Shown here piece by piece: positions 8,852-17,379 of a stretch of 64,000 nucleotides of DNA; position 1 is the stretch's first letter; every line of letters starts with the position of its first letter. The notes under the pieces are model-generated. The model did no database searches, had not been told where the DNA came from, and saw only the letters and a program-made list of their open reading frames with translations. The DNA comes from G032773895 sp965248935 (GTDB taxonomy: Bacteria; Pseudomonadota; Gammaproteobacteria; Pseudomonadales; Cellvibrionaceae). A program made the translations under genes and the position numbers. Location of the stretch: the NCBI GenBank assembly GCA_965248935.1, contig OZ252214.1, positions 3,100,001 to 3,164,000 of the forward strand, read 5' to 3'.

Positions 8852-9514
8852 TTATTTGCTATTGTTTTTTGCGCTGAAATTTTCCCAAACAATATAACAG
8901 TCGATGCTTTCGTCTTTTTGTGTGGAGGCGAGAAAGGTTTTGCCGTAAATATTGGTTTTTCCTTTGGGAATATGGAGGTCTTCTTTTTGGCCTGCGGGCA
9001 GTGTTTTATAGCGGATTCCCTTAACGGGTTGACCGAGTTCATCAATAAATTCAAAACGAAGAGTATATATGGGTTCAATGTCTTCGTATTCCAGTTGGGC
9101 GTTGCTTAGGGAGGTGGCGGTGCCGTAGTTGACGCCCAGGGTATTGCGGTTATTCATGGTGGTGGTATCCATATGCCGAACCACGCCTTCGCCCTCTGCC
9201 TTTACGTCAAATGAATAGCTAGTAAAGTGGGTTTTATCGGCGGTGGTGCCTGAGATAAGCCCTTTTGCACTGCCGGCTTGGTCGCCTGTGCATTGGCTAT
9301 GGGTGGAGTTGGCTATGGCGGTGGGGTTGCCGTCGATAAAGACGCTGCTGGTGGCTTGGGCAAGGTGGGTGACCTGGCTGCTCACGGGGTAGGGTATAGG
9401 AGGGGTTGCACTGCCTACGGGGGTTTTACAGACATCGGGAGGGCCGCTAACGGATTTATCGCCACTGCCTTTGTGGCTAAAATTTCGGTTGTTGGCAAAT
9501 ACACTGCGTGTCAT
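8852..9514 (-). CDS. DUF4150 PAAR-like spike tip protein
   Basis: 220 aa. Residues 1-125 match the DUF4150 PAAR-like fold: MTRSVFANNRNFSHKGSG, GPPDVCKTPVGSATPPIPYPV and the repeated short turns around FIDGNPTAIANSTHS. PAAR-like proteins cap the VgrG spike and dock toxins. The last ~80 residues (PIYTLRFEFIDELGQPVKG...) look like a small beta-sandwich extension that could bind the effector encoded next. The ATG at 9514 has AAGGAA upstream. Its neighbours DUF2169, HEAT and thiolase-like are the usual adaptor set. No T6SS structural genes lie in this window, so the apparatus must be encoded elsewhere. Confidence 0.8.
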   Translation of the reverse strand: MTRSVFANNRNFSHKGSGDKSVSGPPDVCKTPVGSATPPIPYPVSSQVTHLAQATSSVFIDGNPTAIANSTHSQCTGDQAGSAKGLISGTTADKTHFTSYSFDVKAEGEGVVRHMDTTTMNNRNTLGVNYGTATSLSNAQLEYEDIEPIYTLRFEFIDELGQPVKGIRYKTLPAGQKEDLHIPKGKTNIYGKTFLASTQKDESIDCYIVWENFSAKNNSK

Positions 9515-9525
9515 AGGTATTCCTT

Positions 9526-9574
9526 ATAGTGGGGTATTAAACATTGGGATATTAAACATAGTGGGGTATTAAAC
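9526..9574. repeat. three tandem units of about 16 bp around a stop codon
   Basis: ATAGTGGGGTATTAAAC occurs at 9526-9542 and 9558-9574 with a diverged unit between. The last unit contains the TAA stop (minus strand) of the thiolase-like gene. The spacing suggests slipped-strand duplication of the gene end. Confidence 0.6.
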
Positions 9575-10612
9575 GGTGGAGACGCATATGGCGCTACGGG
9601 GGCCGCCATCGGATGAGGCGCTGATTAGGCTGGTATGGGGGCTTTTTGTTTCGATACTGGCTAAGCCTATTGCCACTGCGGCAGAGGCGGCGCCTATGTC
9701 GCCAAAGCATTCCGCAGGTCGGTAAACTGTGTGATCTGTTTGCAGTGTATTGTGGTTGCGCAGGGTGGCGACGGTCATTTCTTTGCTGTAGTGCATTTCC
9801 CCATTTTCAGAGGAGTATAGGGTATCGATTACCGGGTTTGCGGGGGCTTGTATTGCGCTGATGGCTTGCTTAATGGCTGTGGCTAAGGCTTCAGCCGTAT
9901 AGGGGGCGTCTCCGCGTAAATGCCCTGGTTCGTTAACGGTTGCCGGGCGGTGCAATATAAGTAAGCGGTTTTTATGTGTGGGTTCGGGAGCATGTGGCGA
10001 GGCCAGTAAGAGAAATGCAGCGGCTTCGCCGGGCACAAAGCCATCGAAGCGGCTCTTGCCTGCTAGGCGTTTATTGTCTTCCAGTATGCCGAGTGTGCGC
10101 ATATCGTAGAAACTGTCTACGCCGCCAACCAGTGCGTAGTGGGCTTTGGTTGCGGCAAAATATTTAAAGGCTGCTGCTATGGCTTGGACTACTCCTGAGC
10201 GCCCAGCGGCAATGTAACGGCTGTGGCCAGTGTCTATGGTCACTCCGGTGGTGTTCAGCAGGTGTTGTATAAAGGTTTGCTGAATGCCCTGTTGTGGGTA
10301 GTAGGGTTCTGGCCCGGCTAAAAAGAGCGGTAGAGGTATGTGCGGGAGTTGCGGCGCTATATCGGCTAGTGCAAAGGCGGTGAGGTGGAGCAGTCGAATT
10401 TGCGGCGGGCTCATTCCGGGCAGCCTGTTGGGAATACGCATGGTTAGGGCTCCCGCTGGCACCGGGGAGAATTTTATGGGGGGGTCATTTTCTCCTTGCA
10501 GGTTGTATTCTTGGTAGCTGCTCATGCCTACGTCAAGCGCGGCTTTGATTGTATGTGGGTCTGCCCCTAGTGGGGTGAGCATACTCAGGCCGCATAAGTA
10601 TATTCCGTTCAT
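9569..10612 (-). CDS. thiolase-like (beta-ketoacyl synthase fold) T6SS accessory protein
   Basis: 347 aa, with TAAGGAAACCT directly before ATG at 10612. It has a degenerate ketosynthase fold: MNGIYLCGLSMLTPLGA at the N-terminus, AAGRSGVVQAIAAAFKYF with ALVGGVDSFYD (thiolase core), RFDGFVPGEAAAFLLL, and ECFGDIGAASAAVAIGLA. The usual catalytic Cys before the core helix is not seen, so enzymatic condensation is doubtful. Such thiolase-like proteins recur between HEAT-type and DUF4150 genes in T6SS cargo operons and are thought to help effector loading. It is probably co-transcribed with its neighbours. Confidence 0.7.
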   Translation of the reverse strand: MNGIYLCGLSMLTPLGADPHTIKAALDVGMSSYQEYNLQGENDPPIKFSPVPAGALTMRIPNRLPGMSPPQIRLLHLTAFALADIAPQLPHIPLPLFLAGPEPYYPQQGIQQTFIQHLLNTTGVTIDTGHSRYIAAGRSGVVQAIAAAFKYFAATKAHYALVGGVDSFYDMRTLGILEDNKRLAGKSRFDGFVPGEAAAFLLLASPHAPEPTHKNRLLILHRPATVNEPGHLRGDAPYTAEALATAIKQAISAIQAPANPVIDTLYSSENGEMHYSKEMTVATLRNHNTLQTDHTVYRPAECFGDIGAASAAVAIGLASIETKSPHTSLISASSDGGPRSAICVSTV

Positions 10613-10620
10613 AGGTTTCC

Positions 10621-11895
10621 TTAGTTGTTAAGTGGGGCTTTTGCGTTTGGGTAGGCGTGTGTTTTATTGAGTAGGGCAAACTCCAACGCCGCAGCAAGTC
10701 GCTGTTTTTGTTTTCCTGCCAGAAAGGTTTGTTCAAGTGTCTTCGGCTCAATGGGTCGCCCCATAAAGTAGCGTTGCCCTGCTTTGAAGCGGTGGCGTAT
10801 TTGTCGCCAGTATTGGTTTGTTTTTTCCGCGTGGGGTATGGGCAGGTTTTCGTAGCCGTCAAAGGTGGGGAAATCTTCTTCGGCTTTGTTGTCTTCGGTA
10901 TTTTCGTTATGGGTGGGGCGCGTATCGATCAGCCCTTGTTGTGTTAAATCCGTGCCCGTTATTACACTGAATGCGTCCCCCGCAGCTTGTGCATAGCGCG
11001 GTTCTTCCATGCGGGTGAGCAACCAGTTGATGCCGTGAGGGTCTCCGAGCGCAGAGAGTGCGATAATGGTTTGCTCGGTGTGTTCCGGTGTTGCGATAAG
11101 GGCATTGATCCAGTGCCAAGCGTGTATTGGTTCTAGGCACCTAAACGCTAGGTCGATGGCTTTAGCTTGCCATGGCCCAGGCTGTAATACGTAGCGCTCA
11201 AAATTTTGCAAAACGCTGCGATCACCTAATATAAGGGCCGACCAATAGGCCCAGAATAGGATATTGTCATTTTTATGCTGTTGCGCTTGTACGAGCAGGG
11301 GGGCTAGGTCGTGGCGCTTTAGTTCGCCAATTAATCGCAACATCCGGCTAAATAGCGGTATATTTTCATTATTTAATTTATTATTTAATTTATTGTTTAG
11401 TTCATGGTTGAGTAAGGCCGTTAAGTGTTGGTTTGGCTCTAAGCGCCTGATACTGCAAGCCGCGATAGCCATGTGACGGTACGCAGGGTTGTCGCTTTCG
11501 ATCCACTGCCTCAGCAGAGGGTATAGGGTATTGCTGGGCAGCCAACCCAGCGCTGAAATTAGGCCAGCAAAAGTTTCTTTATTGTCTGAGGCAAGTTCAA
11601 GTGCGGTGTTTATTTTGTTGTATTCACCACCGTGCAAGGCGAGCATAGCCAGGGTAAATATTTCACCACTTTCTTTATCTGCGGCTGCTTCTAGCGCGTA
11701 TTCCCACGCGCATTCTGGCTGCATAAATACCCCTTTAAGGTGATTGTTGATACGCTGTTCTAAGCGGCGAATAGAGGCCGGTATTTGGTGTGCTTGGGTC
11801 ATTGCTTGAGCGCGCATTGTCCATAAAAATGCAGCTTCATTGACATGCTGTTCTAGGATGTGAGCAAACAATTGCGTTTTATCAATGGTGAGCAT
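10621..11895 (-). CDS. HEAT-repeat-like T6SS-associated protein (TIGR02270-like)
   Basis: 424 aa from the ATG at 11895 (a GTG four codons upstream is possible). It is mostly alpha-helical with HEAT-like repeats (WEYALEAAADKESGEIFTLAMLALHG; AYRHMAIAACSIRRLEPNQHLTALL; TIIALSALGDPHGINWLLTRM). The order matches TIGR02270-type proteins of T6SS cargo operons. A low-complexity ELNNKLNNKLNNEN block near residues 168-181 comes from a 12-bp tandem repeat and looks recent. Its likely role is an adaptor or scaffold for the PAAR-like spike and effector. It ends nine bases before the thiolase-like gene. Confidence 0.7.
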   Translation of the reverse strand: MLTIDKTQLFAHILEQHVNEAAFLWTMRAQAMTQAHQIPASIRRLEQRINNHLKGVFMQPECAWEYALEAAADKESGEIFTLAMLALHGGEYNKINTALELASDNKETFAGLISALGWLPSNTLYPLLRQWIESDNPAYRHMAIAACSIRRLEPNQHLTALLNHELNNKLNNKLNNENIPLFSRMLRLIGELKRHDLAPLLVQAQQHKNDNILFWAYWSALILGDRSVLQNFERYVLQPGPWQAKAIDLAFRCLEPIHAWHWINALIATPEHTEQTIIALSALGDPHGINWLLTRMEEPRYAQAAGDAFSVITGTDLTQQGLIDTRPTHNENTEDNKAEEDFPTFDGYENLPIPHAEKTNQYWRQIRHRFKAGQRYFMGRPIEPKTLEQTFLAGKQKQRLAAALEFALLNKTHAYPNAKAPLNN

Positions 11896-11919
11896 ATTAA
11901 GAGGCACTCAATGGTGTTG

Positions 11920-12915
11920 TTAACGTAAAAGGTGGATACGTAGGGCTTGAAGTAGCGGGAGCGCATTGTTGCATAGGCAAGATGCTTTCCACACCATGGT
12001 TAATTGCTTGGCATCAATATCGATCACGAGTGTCTCCATTAAAAAGGTCAGGGGTTGTTTAGGCTGCCTACTGAAGTGAACTTGGCCGGCCAATGAAATA
12101 TGCGGTAAATAAAAGTGTACTGAGTCTGTGGGGTGCATATTGGTTAATGTAACGGCTTCTCCCCCGGTTAAATAGTGTTTGCTAATGAGGTCTGGGTGCG
12201 CTGAATGTTGAAAGCGCGGCTGATAGTCATGCGGGAAATAAGGCGCTCTGTTTTGTTGCCATTGCTCGTCATAGGTTCCAGAAAGTGGAGCGCGAGGGTG
12301 CCAGTTAGGGGCAATAAAACCCAACCCTGCCGGTGTGGGGGCGTCGCTCATATGACGAATCAAGTGTGTTGGGTCTTCTATATTTGGCAGTGCTTGCCCT
12401 TCCATTTCTTCGGGCTTGCGTGCGCCTTGATACCCTTTTCCAAACGGGTTTCTCGGTTCCATGCTCACCCGTTTTTGGTTTACCCAGTATTGTCCGCCAA
12501 AGGCATTTTCATAGCGTATAGGTATGCGAGTAAATTCGTCTGCAAGGCTGATATACCCCTTGCGCCAGAAGCGGTCACCAAAAATACGCAGTGTTTTCTG
12601 GTTTGAGCCGACCGTGGCGCTGACATCAATTTGCCGAACGGGATTATTATTTGGCGCACAAGCGCTGCCGAGTATGGCAATATCGGTACTCGGTTTGCCT
12701 TGGTGTATATCTGTTGGCAGTTTAAGACTTGATTGGCCGGGTATACCCCAATACGTATCTTCATATAAAGGTTCGGGTTGCTTGTCGCATAGCGTCCAGT
12801 TTTTACCTAAATTAAATGAAGCTTTCACATTAATATAGAGCGTATCTATACCTTGTATATTGGGCAATAATACGTAGTGAGCGGCAAAAGGTGTATTGTT
12901 TTCTAGTGCTAGCAT
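11920..12915 (-). CDS. DUF2169-family T6SS adaptor
   Basis: 331 aa, first gene of the cargo operon, starting MLALENNTPFAAHYVLLPN. It matches DUF2169: beta-rich N-terminus with DTYWGIPGQSSLKLPTDIH, KTLRIFGDRFWRKG, and IPIRYENAFGG followed by RNPFGKGY. DUF2169 proteins act as adaptors or chaperones that load PAAR-linked effectors onto VgrG; in Agrobacterium one serves a Tde DNase effector. The upstream 1-kb gene-free stretch must hold the operon promoter. Confidence 0.8.
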   Translation of the reverse strand: MLALENNTPFAAHYVLLPNIQGIDTLYINVKASFNLGKNWTLCDKQPEPLYEDTYWGIPGQSSLKLPTDIHQGKPSTDIAILGSACAPNNNPVRQIDVSATVGSNQKTLRIFGDRFWRKGYISLADEFTRIPIRYENAFGGQYWVNQKRVSMEPRNPFGKGYQGARKPEEMEGQALPNIEDPTHLIRHMSDAPTPAGLGFIAPNWHPRAPLSGTYDEQWQQNRAPYFPHDYQPRFQHSAHPDLISKHYLTGGEAVTLTNMHPTDSVHFYLPHISLAGQVHFSRQPKQPLTFLMETLVIDIDAKQLTMVWKASCLCNNALPLLQALRIHLLR

Positions 12916-13918
12916 AGAGGGTGTTTCTTGAGGACAGTGGCCAGATGCTAACAGTTTTATTTCGTTGTACCTAGTTTTGTGACGGGTGAATGATTGTTGT
13001 AGATGTTTCTTGTGCCAAACTGTTGTTTTAGGGCTGGTGTAATTTATTGTTAGCGATATTTGTTACAGGTCAATGTTGTTTAGGCCGTTTCAATTAGGAG
13101 ACGTTTTTTAGGGGGTGTTTTTGCTGTGTGGGTAGGTTATTTATTGAAAAAGCGGATAGGAAAATTAGCGAATTTTTTCTTTCAGAATTTTTGCTTTCGG
13201 ATAATAAATGCAAATTTTTAGAAAAAGTAATTTATTAAGCAAGATTAAATTTGTTTAAGTGAAAACGTTTTCTCCTTTGTTGAAAATATTAAAATACAAT
13301 ATTTTTTGAAACTGCTTTTTTTGCGGGGTGTTCCGCGATATTTTTTCCGCGATATTCAATGTGATTTATTAAAAGTAAGTTTGTGCCTTATTTGTTTGAA
13401 ACTGTTTTGTATGATTTATGTTGTGACATAAACAAATACTTTTTTCTCGTTTGTATTGTCGCAGGTTGTTATTGCTTTATATACGAACTTGTTTATATCT
13501 CTAACAGGGCTATGGAATAATCCTCTTTGAGAGTTAGGAGTTAGGAATGTTATTAACGTGATTAATTCGAATGTTGGTTCGGCTGTAGCATGGTGGTAGA
13601 GCACACTACTGATTGGGGATTGGGGCGGTGTTCTGGGGTGGTATTAATGTTACGTTTATGCGGAAGCTTTGAACGGAGAGCGTTAAGTTAATGAGCCGGG
13701 GGTGTAGGTGTCTATGTTGGTTGGTTGACTATATTGCGATCAATTTTAGCTGCTTTCTCCTGAACCGAAGGCCGCAGACACTTAAATGCAGAAGCCGTCC
13801 GCAGGAAGTTCCTTCTAATCTCGGGTATAATATGCGGCGTTTTGCACAAAAACGGATTCGATTTGTCGTTATCTTAGGGCTTTGAGTTGATTTTAAGCAA
13901 CTTACCCCCAATCAAGCA
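12916..13918. other. long gene-free, AT-rich stretch between the T6SS cargo operon and gapA
   Basis: About 1 kb without a convincing gene. It is T-rich near 13140-13460. A TATAAT box lies at 13826-13831 (context GGGTATAATATGCGG) and could be a -10 element, but I see no good -35 before it. No terminator or RNA gene could be supported. The region presumably contains the divergent promoters for the cargo operon and gapA. Confidence 0.4.
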
Positions 13919-13946
13919 TTGACCTTCGGCCCGATTGTTGTACATT
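13919..13946 (+). promoter_or_regulatory. candidate gapA promoter
   Basis: TTGACC at 13919-13924 and TACATT at 13941-13946 are separated by 16 bases, a fair sigma-70 pair about 55 bases before the gapA start. It was read by eye only. Confidence 0.4.
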
Positions 13947-13999
13947 AGCGACCGAAAAATTTAGCTCAATCACACACCTAATTAGGGGATTCTAATACC

Positions 14000-14995
14000 A
14001 TGACGATCAAACTAGGTATTAATGGTTTTGGCCGTATTGGCCGATTTGTTTTCCGTGCTTCTTGTGAGCGCGATGATATCGAAGTTGTTGCAATCAACGA
14101 CTTGATCGACGTGGACTACATGGCTTACATGTTGAAGTACGATTCTACTCATGGCCGTTTTAGCGGTTCAGTAGAAGTAGAGGGTGGTCAATTAATGGTA
14201 AATGGTAAGCCTATCCGCGTTACCGCAGAGCGTGACCCAGAGGCTATTGCATGGGGTGACTTGGATATAGATGTTGTTGTTGAAGCAACGGGTATCTTCC
14301 TAACGGATGAAACTGCACGTAAGCATATTAAAGCCGGTGCTAAGAAAGTTGTTCTTACTGGCCCATCTAAAGATGCTACTCCAATGTTTGTCATGGGGGT
14401 CAATCACGATTCTTATACGGGTCAAGATATTGTCTCTAACGCATCCTGTACGACAAACTGCTTGGCGCCCTTAGCTAAGGTACTGAACGATAAGTGGGGC
14501 ATCAAAGACGGTTTGATGACTACGGTTCATGCAACGACAGCAACTCAAAAAACGGTAGACGGTCCATCGGCTAAAGATTGGCGCGGTGGCCGTGGTGCTT
14601 CTCAAAATATCATTCCATCTTCTACTGGTGCGGCGAAAGCGGTAGGTAAAGTGATTCCTGAGTTGAACGGCAAGTTAACGGGTATGTCTTTCCGTGTTCC
14701 AACCACTAATGTTTCTGTGGTTGATTTGACCGTTAATTTAGAAAACGCTGCTACATACGAAGAAATTAAAGCTGAAATGAAGCGTGCTTCTGAGAATGAA
14801 TTAACGGGTGTTTTGGGTTATACCGAAGAGGCTGTTGTTTCTCAGGACTTTATTGGTGAAACCCGGACTTCTGTATTCGACGCAGGCGCAGGCATTGCTC
14901 TTACCGATACCTTTGTGAAGTTGGTTTCTTGGTACGACAATGAAATCGGTTATTCAAATAAGGTGCTGGACTTGGCTACTCATATTTCGAAATAA
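14000..14995 (+). CDS. gapA: glyceraldehyde-3-phosphate dehydrogenase, type I
   Basis: 331 aa, full length for the family. The NAD-binding Rossmann start is INGFGRIGR (residues 7-15). The active-site block SNASCTTNC contains the nucleophile Cys150, and HATTATQKTVDGPS follows with the catalytic His region. The C-terminus WYDNEIGYSNKVLDL is canonical. It catalyses oxidative phosphorylation of glyceraldehyde-3-phosphate in central glycolysis. AGGGGAT lies upstream of the ATG, and a strong terminator follows at once, so it is a single-gene unit. It marks the end of the accessory region. Confidence 0.97.
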   Translation: MTIKLGINGFGRIGRFVFRASCERDDIEVVAINDLIDVDYMAYMLKYDSTHGRFSGSVEVEGGQLMVNGKPIRVTAERDPEAIAWGDLDIDVVVEATGIFLTDETARKHIKAGAKKVVLTGPSKDATPMFVMGVNHDSYTGQDIVSNASCTTNCLAPLAKVLNDKWGIKDGLMTTVHATTATQKTVDGPSAKDWRGGRGASQNIIPSSTGAAKAVGKVIPELNGKLTGMSFRVPTTNVSVVDLTVNLENAATYEEIKAEMKRASENELTGVLGYTEEAVVSQDFIGETRTSVFDAGAGIALTDTFVKLVSWYDNEIGYSNKVLDLATHISK

Positions 14996-15016
14996 GCCGG
15001 TTTTAGTCCACTATTT

Positions 15017-15053
15017 AAAACCCCGCCATGCTGTGCATGACGGGGTTTTTTTA
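15017..15053 (+). terminator. intrinsic terminator of gapA
   Basis: CCCCG-C-CATG pairs with CATG-A-CGGGG (15021-15045) around loop CTGTG, followed by seven T. An A-tract before it could make it bidirectional for the selO gene. Confidence 0.9.
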
Positions 15054-15075
15054 TAGGCGATGGTTTTTTTAAATA

Positions 15076-16548
15076 TCATGATGAACAACTCACGCTTAAA
15101 TGCTCTGCCCAGCTAGGAGGTTGGCTTGCAAGATGGTTAAGGTGTGGGTGTTCTTTATATGGCGAGCTGAGTGCATACACTAGTTTATTTAATTGCTCCG
15201 TTGACTCCCCTTGGTACGCTTCTTCTATAATATTTTGAGCTAAATAATTTCTCAAAATGTACTTCGGGTTTTTTCTGAGCATTGAGGTTTCGATTATTTT
15301 ACTATTTGGACTTCGATCTATTATCGCTCGGTAGTTAAGTAGCCAGGATTTAAAATCGTTATCAGGGAGTTTCTGGCTGTTTGCTTGAAAAACTAATTCC
15401 AGTATATTTTCTAGCCAGTTTGGATGTGTGTGGTAGGAAAGGGCTCGAAAGAAAAATGTGTAGTCAACAGTATATTTTTGCAACAAACTAAACAGGCTGT
15501 TGAGTAATTTTTGCTCTTTCTCTTGAGCAAGGTTTTGACTTTCGGTTAGCCCCAATTTGTTGCGCATTTCCTCCATGTATTTTTTTATTAGGCTTGGTTC
15601 ATACTGTTTTAATATGCTTTGTAATTCATTTTTTTGTATTAGAGAAGACAGCGCAGTGGCTAATGCATTGAGGTTCCATAGGCCGATACTGGGTTGTTGA
15701 TCAAATGCATAACGTCCAGAATGATTGCATATATGGTTCGCATTAAACTTTTCCATAAAACCAAAGGGACCGTAGTCCATGGTTTCTCCAGCGATGGACA
15801 TATTGTCTGTATTCATAACGCCGTGACAAAAGCCGATGGATTGCCACTGTGCAATTAAATGCGCTGTAGAAATAACGATATGCTGGAAAAGTTTTTCGTA
15901 GCACCCCTCTTTTTTTTGTTCGCTAGGTATGCATTGTTTAATTGCGTAGTCGGCAAGAACTTTTGTTGCGTTTACTTGCTGCGTATAGTGAAAATATTCA
16001 AAGGAACCAAAACGAATGTGTGTTTTGGCAATACGGGTTAGCATGGCTTCCGGTTCAAGTTCTTCCCTTTCCACCATTTTTTCGCCTTTTACTACACAGA
16101 GCGCTTGTGTTGTTGGAATTCCCAACCCCTCCATTGCAAGGCTGCCAAGGTATTCTCTAAGGCAGGAACGGAGTACCGCTTTACCGTCGCCGAAGCGAGA
16201 GTAGGGGGTTATTCCTGCACCTTTTAGGTGTATATCGAATACCCCTTTATCTGTTGTCGCTTCGCCTAAAAGTAACCCTCGGCCATCGCCCAGTTGGGGT
16301 GAATAGCCACCAAATTGGTGGCCGGAGTACACCATGGCGTAAGGGGCACTGCCTTCAAGTGGCTTTGCTCCAGCAAATATATTTTCTATTTCAGAGCGTT
16401 TTTTTTCTGGTTGTTTTAATCCCAAAGTACGTGCGAGAGGAGTATTAAGGCAAATAAGCTTGGGGTTGGACAGTGGACTGGGTTCGACAAAGGTGCCGAA
16501 TTCTGGGCCTAGTTGAGTATATTGCTTTTGAATTTTTAGGTTTAACAT
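15076..16548 (-). CDS. selO: SelO/YdiU-family protein AMPylase
   Basis: 490 aa, full length. It has the SelO pseudokinase features: YSGHQFGGYSPQLGDGRG near the N-terminus, DIHLKGAGITPYSRFGDGKAVLRSCLREYL, and FCHGVMNTDNMSIAGETMDYGPFGF (metal/ATP site). The C-terminus ends SVSCSS, keeping the conserved cysteine of this tail. SelO transfers AMP from ATP to protein hydroxyls and is linked to redox stress. Single minus-strand gene. Confidence 0.93.
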   Translation of the reverse strand: MLNLKIQKQYTQLGPEFGTFVEPSPLSNPKLICLNTPLARTLGLKQPEKKRSEIENIFAGAKPLEGSAPYAMVYSGHQFGGYSPQLGDGRGLLLGEATTDKGVFDIHLKGAGITPYSRFGDGKAVLRSCLREYLGSLAMEGLGIPTTQALCVVKGEKMVEREELEPEAMLTRIAKTHIRFGSFEYFHYTQQVNATKVLADYAIKQCIPSEQKKEGCYEKLFQHIVISTAHLIAQWQSIGFCHGVMNTDNMSIAGETMDYGPFGFMEKFNANHICNHSGRYAFDQQPSIGLWNLNALATALSSLIQKNELQSILKQYEPSLIKKYMEEMRNKLGLTESQNLAQEKEQKLLNSLFSLLQKYTVDYTFFFRALSYHTHPNWLENILELVFQANSQKLPDNDFKSWLLNYRAIIDRSPNSKIIETSMLRKNPKYILRNYLAQNIIEEAYQGESTEQLNKLVYALSSPYKEHPHLNHLASQPPSWAEHLSVSCSS

Positions 16549-16758
16549 GGGAGAAAGTGTGGTGAGTTGATGTCCAAAGTAGCCTGTTAGCAGGCTCTAT
16601 AGTAATAAATGAGCCAAATGTTAAAACTTCAATTACTATTATCTATAGTGGTATTAATAAATGTCTACTTATAAAAACAAAGAGATTGTGAGGGAAAGGC
16701 TGTACCCGGTACAGTTCTTTCTTATATTGCTCTATCGATTGAGTGTTATTGGATAATA

Positions 16759-17319
16759 ATGGATAACAACGATTTAGTTTGGGACTTACAAGCTTTCCAA
16801 AAACGGCAGCAAGCGCAAAATTTTGTATTGGGTTTTGAGGATAAACTATGTGTTTATTCAGGTTCAGTTGAACAACTTTATACCAACTACGATATTTTCT
16901 TTCCTCAAGACGAGAACCATAAGCTTGTTATTTTGCCCAACCCTTATACGCCTCACGATACCTTTCATGGTGTCGAAGAGGCTGCGGTTAAAGCGACAGG
17001 GTTGTTTATTGTTCCAGTGAACCCAAAAGATGAACGTGGTCGTTTGTGTATGATGATTCCTTTAAAAAGCCAAACAAGAAAGTACCGGCGTGTGCCTTTG
17101 GATGTGGGGCTGAAGCTTATCAACCAAAAGCGACCACCGAATAAGCCGTTTTTACCTATTCTGATCAAAGGTGATTTGAGAGAGATGGATGCCTCTACTC
17201 CCTGCCTTCATCTCCATTCTCTTTTACTTAGCAACCTACCTAAGTTGTCCGAGCTTGAGCTAAGCGATATTGAATCTGTAGTATTGGAGAGGTTGCGAGA
17301 ATTATCTGGAAGAACTTAA
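16759..17319 (+). CDS. conserved hypothetical cytoplasmic protein
   Basis: 186 aa, ATG at 16759. No family was recognised. It starts DNNDLVWDLQAFQKRQQAQNF and contains LVILPNPYTPHDTFHGVEEAA and ERGRLCMMIPLKSQ; there is no signal peptide or membrane segment. A terminator follows immediately. It stands alone between selO and the TonB-type gene. Confidence 0.6.
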   Translation: MDNNDLVWDLQAFQKRQQAQNFVLGFEDKLCVYSGSVEQLYTNYDIFFPQDENHKLVILPNPYTPHDTFHGVEEAAVKATGLFIVPVNPKDERGRLCMMIPLKSQTRKYRRVPLDVGLKLINQKRPPNKPFLPILIKGDLREMDASTPCLHLHSLLLSNLPKLSELELSDIESVVLERLRELSGRT

Positions 17320-17326
17320 TAAGGGT

Positions 17327-17355
17327 GGCCCCCTCTATTTGAGAGGGCCGTTTTT
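17327..17355 (+). terminator. intrinsic terminator
   Basis: GGCCCCCTC pairs with GAGAGGGCC (one mismatch) across TATTT and is followed by GTTTTT. It ends the 16759 gene and faces the convergent TonB-type gene. Confidence 0.8.
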
Positions 17356-17379
17356 GAGGAGCTGTATGGCGCGCTCTTA

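Noticed and set aside
13560..13600. tRNA-like string (GCATGGTGGTAGAGCAC...)
   Set aside because: Only a D-arm-like fragment; no anticodon or T arm and no acceptor stem can be drawn.
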